From assembly GCF_000499845.2 (NCBI RefSeq), contig NC_023751.2, positions 13,982,280 to 14,046,279 on the forward strand: a DNA stretch of 64,000 nt. Reading direction: 5' to 3'. Under the pieces are notes generated by a model. It saw only the letters and a list, made by a program, of their open reading frames with translations. It made no database searches and had not been told where the DNA came from. The translations under genes and the position numbers were made by a program. Numbering within the stretch: the first letter of the stretch is position 1; the number at the start of each line of letters is the position of its first letter. This DNA comes from Phaseolus vulgaris (lineage: Eukaryota > Streptophyta > Magnoliopsida > Fabales > Fabaceae). Below are positions 59,974-64,000 of the stretch, piece by piece.

Positions 59974-62900
59974 ATGGGAATATATCTCAGCACTCCCAAA
60001 ACTGAAAAGTTTTCTGGAGATGGTGAAAGTGAGCGTCTTAGATATGGTTTATCATCCATGCAAGGGTGGCGCGCAACAATGGAAGATGCTGTGAGTAATC
60101 ATTGTAAAAGTTGCTTGTTTTATAAATCAAATGACTTTTGCATATAAATCCAGAATTCCAAAGTGAATAACTATAAACCACTTGGTATTATGGCAATGTC
60201 TAGTAAGAAGTATACTGAATTGATTGGGTGTTATGCTTCTTGGTATCTGTCAATATTTTTATAGTTGCATTATTTCCCCCCTTTTCCATCAGTGCCTCAA
60301 TTTGTTAAAAACTAGTATGACACGTGGAATGACAATGAAAGTTGCTTAAAAAAAGTTTGAGTTGATTGTAAAAGCAACTCTTGCTTACAAATAAAAAAAA
60401 TATCATCGTAATAAATATTGTTATATATCATAATCAAGTCTAAATAAAAAGAATATCAAATAATGAGTTGCTTGGAGTTGTTTAAAATTTCTTCTATTTG
60501 AACTAATGGAATGTGAGTTGCTTGAAGATGATGACACTGTGGGACTCATGTTTCACGTTTTTCAATGTGTGAAGCAACTCATGTGAGTTGCTCTCATTGG
60601 AGATGCCTTAACACACTTTACTGGAAGTTGAAATTCATTGGAGATCACAAAATCACGAGTAATTAAAAATGTGAGACCCACAATTTTTTTTTTAAATTTC
60701 AATTAATTTCAACCAATAAGAAGGAATAACAATACATTGTTTCCCTAGGCATGTAAGCATGCTGAGTTTCAGTTGGTCCTGACTTGAGCAGGTGTTTGTG
60801 CTGTTGGGCTTACTCCAACAACACATCGTTGCCTTAGGCATATAAACACTAAAAGAGTGTGTAGCTAGCATTTATCTTTTAATAATATTATGGTTTGTGG
60901 ATTCACATTAAATGTTTTGTTGGAGAAAGATGGACTTTCATGTTTTATTTATCTTGTTCTTTTATATTTTGATGCATGCAGTTCACAAGGGGACATCGTT
61001 AATTATTCTTTTACAGTTTGTACTCTCTTTAATCATGGTAGAAACAGATAAATATTTGTTAGCAAATTCCAAGAAAGGTGGAAGTCCCAGCATTTCTGTA
61101 GTCTCATTCTTCTAGCTATTTTTTCAATAGTGTGTGGCAACAATAGTATATTTGTAAAATACCCGATTGATCTCTTGTATGCATAATTGAGCTTGCCTTC
61201 TCATTTCAAAAGTTGCAATGATTTGTCTAGTGAAATGTGATTTCAGGAGTAAATGTGATGACATCGATTCTGCTTTTAAATTTTTATCTCTTAATTCATT
61301 TTATTATTTTTCACTCGGATTGCTCGTTAATATGCTGTTGATCTTTTTTTCTCTTTTCATTTTGTTAGCATGCTGCATATACTGATCTGGATGATTCGAC
61401 TTCATTTTTTGGTGTCTATGATGGTCATGGAGGTGAGGTTTGAAAATTTTGGCTACTTTTATGGCAGAATTCCGTTTTTACTACTTTATTACTAATTTAC
61501 AGATGTTTTTTAGCACGTTAGGGTGGTATTTTACTTTTTTCATTCCAGCTCTTTTGGAGAGCATCTCACACTCCTAATCCTACCTACTTTGTGTCTAAGA
61601 AGGCATGGAAGAGTAATTTACAATTTCTTCTAAAAGATAAGAGAAAGTAAAGAGGAAAAGAAAAATGAAATTTGGAAGCCCTATATAATCTAATAGAAAA
61701 ATTTCTCTGAATATTCCCAAACGAGACACTTCCGCAGAACCCAAACCATGGTCTAAAGGGTATTTCTATTTTTTTCTAGTAAAATTTATTTATCTATTCT
61801 GAAGAACTGATAAAGTTAACTTTTGTGTTGCTTCTAGTTGTAGTTGATTTCAGCTTTTGAGGCATGAATTAAATTTAAAAAAATTTGACATATCTTTTGT
61901 GACTTGGGCATGGATTATAATGGGACATGCATGAAGACCCTGGTGCATTACCTTGCTTCATTCAATCCCATTTACACCATTGTAACTTGTGTTCCTTGAT
62001 TCTAGATTCTCAAGATAGAACCTCACAGGGCTTCCATCTCTTGGTCAACTGTATTTTCTGCCGTGGTTGTAAATGCGTCTATACTTATGCTCTATTTATT
62101 GAATTGATTTTCAAAGAGATTCTGTTTGGCCCTTTTCAAACCATTTTTTATGGTAGAAAAGATCAAGGTTCTTTTATGCTTATCCTCCTCTACTACTTGG
62201 GTTTTTACTATTGTGTGCCATATATTTGACTTGTGCTACAAATTTCAATAATCCCCAACAAAACAAGAGGAAAATACTTCATTAATTATTTCTAGTTTGA
62301 AATCAGGTAAGGTGGTTGCGAAGTTTTGTGCAAAGTTTCTCCACCAAGAGGTGCTAAAAAGTGAAGCATACGTAACTGGAGATATAGGAACCTCCCTTCA
62401 GAAATCCTTTTTAAGGTTAGATTTAAAATAGTGTCCACTTCTATACAGTACTTAATGGAAGTGCCTGAATTTTGCAATTAAAAGACAAACTGGTTTCAAT
62501 GTTTCATTCTTGCAAGGAGTTGAACTTTTATTCTATTAAAGAGTTTCGATTTGGTTCATCAGCTAAGATCTCAGTTTTGTAGTTCTTATTTTCTATCTTT
62601 TTCTTTTCTTTTAATACACTAAGAAATATTATTAGCAATGGTCCCTCTCAAAGTTACTTAGGTTTGTTTTATTTTATGCACTTGAATAATTGGAAGAGTA
62701 TGAAGAAATTATATTTATCCTTTTTAAGTGACAAGTTGTAGCTCAATTATTAGTTGCTGATTATGGTTTGCGTATTCATTAATTTACTTTGTCCTGTTAA
62801 GCTTAGATATTATTCAGCAGAAATGGAGTACAATATTACATTGCTTCTCTTTCCTGGTCTAATTGAGAAAAGAGTAACTATTGATTACTTATACATCTCT

Positions 62901-64000
62901 CACTGCACAGTAAAACGAAAATACAAAAGTAAAATGTTACAAACTGGCATTTTCAATATTATGCAGAATGGATGAGATGATGCGTGGTCAAAGGGGATGG
63001 AGGGAATTATCAATATTGGGGGATAAGATAAACAAGTTTACTGGGATGATAGAAGGTTTGATTTGGTCACCAAGAAGCAGTGATGGTATCCGAGTTGATG
63101 ATTGGGCTTTTGAGGAGGTAAGTGTGACATTAAAGATGGATATCCTAAATAATAATCTTCAGTATCACTTCTTCATTGGATATACTTGGTAAATTGGAGC
63201 ATGCTGTGTGGCTTTTAGTAGAAATTTTCTTCTGTATCTCACAAATTTGAATTTACTAATTGCAATCAGGGGCCTCATTCTGATTTTGCTGGACCAACTT
63301 CGGGAAGCACTGCCTGTGTTGCAGTTATTAGAAACAACCAACTTGTTGTTGCAAATGCTGGTGATTCGCGATGTGTGATATCTCGGAAGGGTCAGGTAAC
63401 TTCAGAGTGGAAATTCTTGGAAAATTAATTATGCATATTACATTAATTATGCATATTATCCACAGGCAGATACATACATAGGTACAAAAATTCTATTTTG
63501 CTTGTCTAAACACTATACATTATTTGGGAATGTGTGCCTTAATTTGGCTGGTCTAAGTTATTAAGGGGGCTTTTTTTGAAGGCATACAATATGGTTTGTC
63601 CCTCTTTTTTTGTAAACTATATGCATAGATGTTGTAGATAAATTACTTACAATGTTTTGCTATGGCTGTCTTCTACAGGCATACAATTTGTCTAGAGACC
63701 ACAAACCTGATCTTGAGATTGAGAAGGAAAGAATCTTAAAAGCTGGTGGTTTTATTCACGCTGGGCGAGTTAATGGAAGTTTAAATCTTGCAAGAGCTAT
63801 TGGTAATGTATCTATGGGCCAGTGAACTTTTTAAAATGAATAATTATGCTTCTTTTTTTATTTCTTCTTTCTTTCATTTATAACTTGAGTGGACTGTCTG
63901 GGCTGGGCTTCTGCATCTTTAGCTCAGGAATATCCATGAATTTTGTGTACTTGATGAATTCAACACCCAAACAACTTGTGTTTTGCATGTTTTATGTTGG
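59974..64000 (+). CDS. protein phosphatase 2C (PPM), 5' part, six coding exons seen
   Basis: Mn/Mg-dependent Ser/Thr phosphatase. Coding exons: 59974-60090, 61369-61432, 62307-62415, 62967-63117, 63270-63395 and 63679-63802, together about 230 residues; the rest lies beyond 64000. The start [12 protein letters not shown] carries an N-myristoylation pattern (M-G-x-x-x-S), suggesting membrane attachment. PP2C motifs: [17 protein letters not shown] (metal Asp/Glu), [10 protein letters not shown] (metal Asp), [21 protein letters not shown], and [21 protein letters not shown]. The sequence recalls Arabidopsis PP2C60/PP2C21-type enzymes, whose N termini are the same. Introns are long (1.3 kb and 0.9 kb) and AT-rich. 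No defect is seen in the visible part. Confidence 0.93.
60310..60612. mobile_element. MITE-like repeat in the first coding intron of PP2C
   Basis: Repeated GAGTTGCTT / AAGCAACTC words in both orientations and the ending GCTCTCATTGGAGATGCCTTA, a wording typical of legume MITE ends. The left end and target duplication were not resolved. Confidence 0.4.

Noticed and set aside
1..64000. CRISPR-like interpretation of the regularly spaced palindromic units
   Set aside because: Units are imperfect, differ in spacing, lie between transposon ends with target duplications, and the DNA is plant nuclear.
1..64000. tRNA or rRNA genes
   Set aside because: No stretch with a full cloverleaf or rRNA similarity was recognised; the only pol III-like boxes are in the SINE-like relic at 21240-21360.

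Overview
The window is nuclear DNA of a flowering plant, most likely a phaseoloid legume (Vigna/Phaseolus type). Genes are well separated, have GT-AG introns and plant-type proteins (class III peroxidase, ABC1K kinase, PTC52-like Rieske oxygenase, DUF1336). They sit in very AT-rich DNA crowded with non-autonomous transposons, LTR relics and microsatellites. The genus call is an inference from repeat style and protein similarity recalled from memory; no database was searched.

Layout. 1-3356 (-): 5' part of an ABC1K atypical kinase gene, with a LINE relic in one intron and a GC-AG intron inside the KxGQ motif. 6028-6277 (+): two-exon gene for a 52-aa single-pass membrane protein. 6.3-18.0 kb: gene desert with LTR relics, a (TA)n tract and a perfectly bounded 1441-bp solo LTR (12538-13978, TSD TGCAG). 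18357-19175 (+): intronless, GC-rich DUF1336/EDR2-C gene. 19.2-25.0 kb: repeats, a SINE-like relic, an eIF3b gene fragment and a Mutator-like element. 25069-27055 (-): class III peroxidase. 28.3-29.1 kb: large inverted repeat. 30161-33944 (-): DBR1 lariat-debranching enzyme, head-to-head with 34599-36516 (+) PTC52-like Rieske oxygenase. 37229-38359 (-): plastid-type DnaJ Cys-rich zinc-finger protein. 38.6-41.2 kb: transposon cluster. 41259-41561 (+): MAPR/cytochrome b5-like protein. 47280-52044 (+): protein with four tandem Myb/SANT-like domains. 52.4-54.8 kb: more Mutator-like elements. 59974 to the end (+): PP2C phosphatase, 3' end outside the window.

The most notable pattern is a set of non-autonomous Mutator-like elements (23234-23645, 39468-39928, 46485-46924, 52404-52900, 53910-54736). 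Each has terminal inverted repeats and a 9-bp target duplication (four exact, one 8/9). In the four best-preserved elements the interior is a series of short spaced palindromes built on CCGG or on GTCGTG/CACGAC. The palindromic architecture is kept while its sequence differs between subfamilies. Two of the elements bracket the Myb/SANT gene.

The genes do not form one pathway. PER46-type peroxidase next to DBR1, and MAPR - Myb/SANT - PP2C, recall Arabidopsis gene orders on chromosomes 4 and 2, so the window looks like a conserved ancestral block expanded by transposons. In exon coordinates every junction was checked for reading-frame continuity; transcription start and polyadenylation sites are not determinable here.
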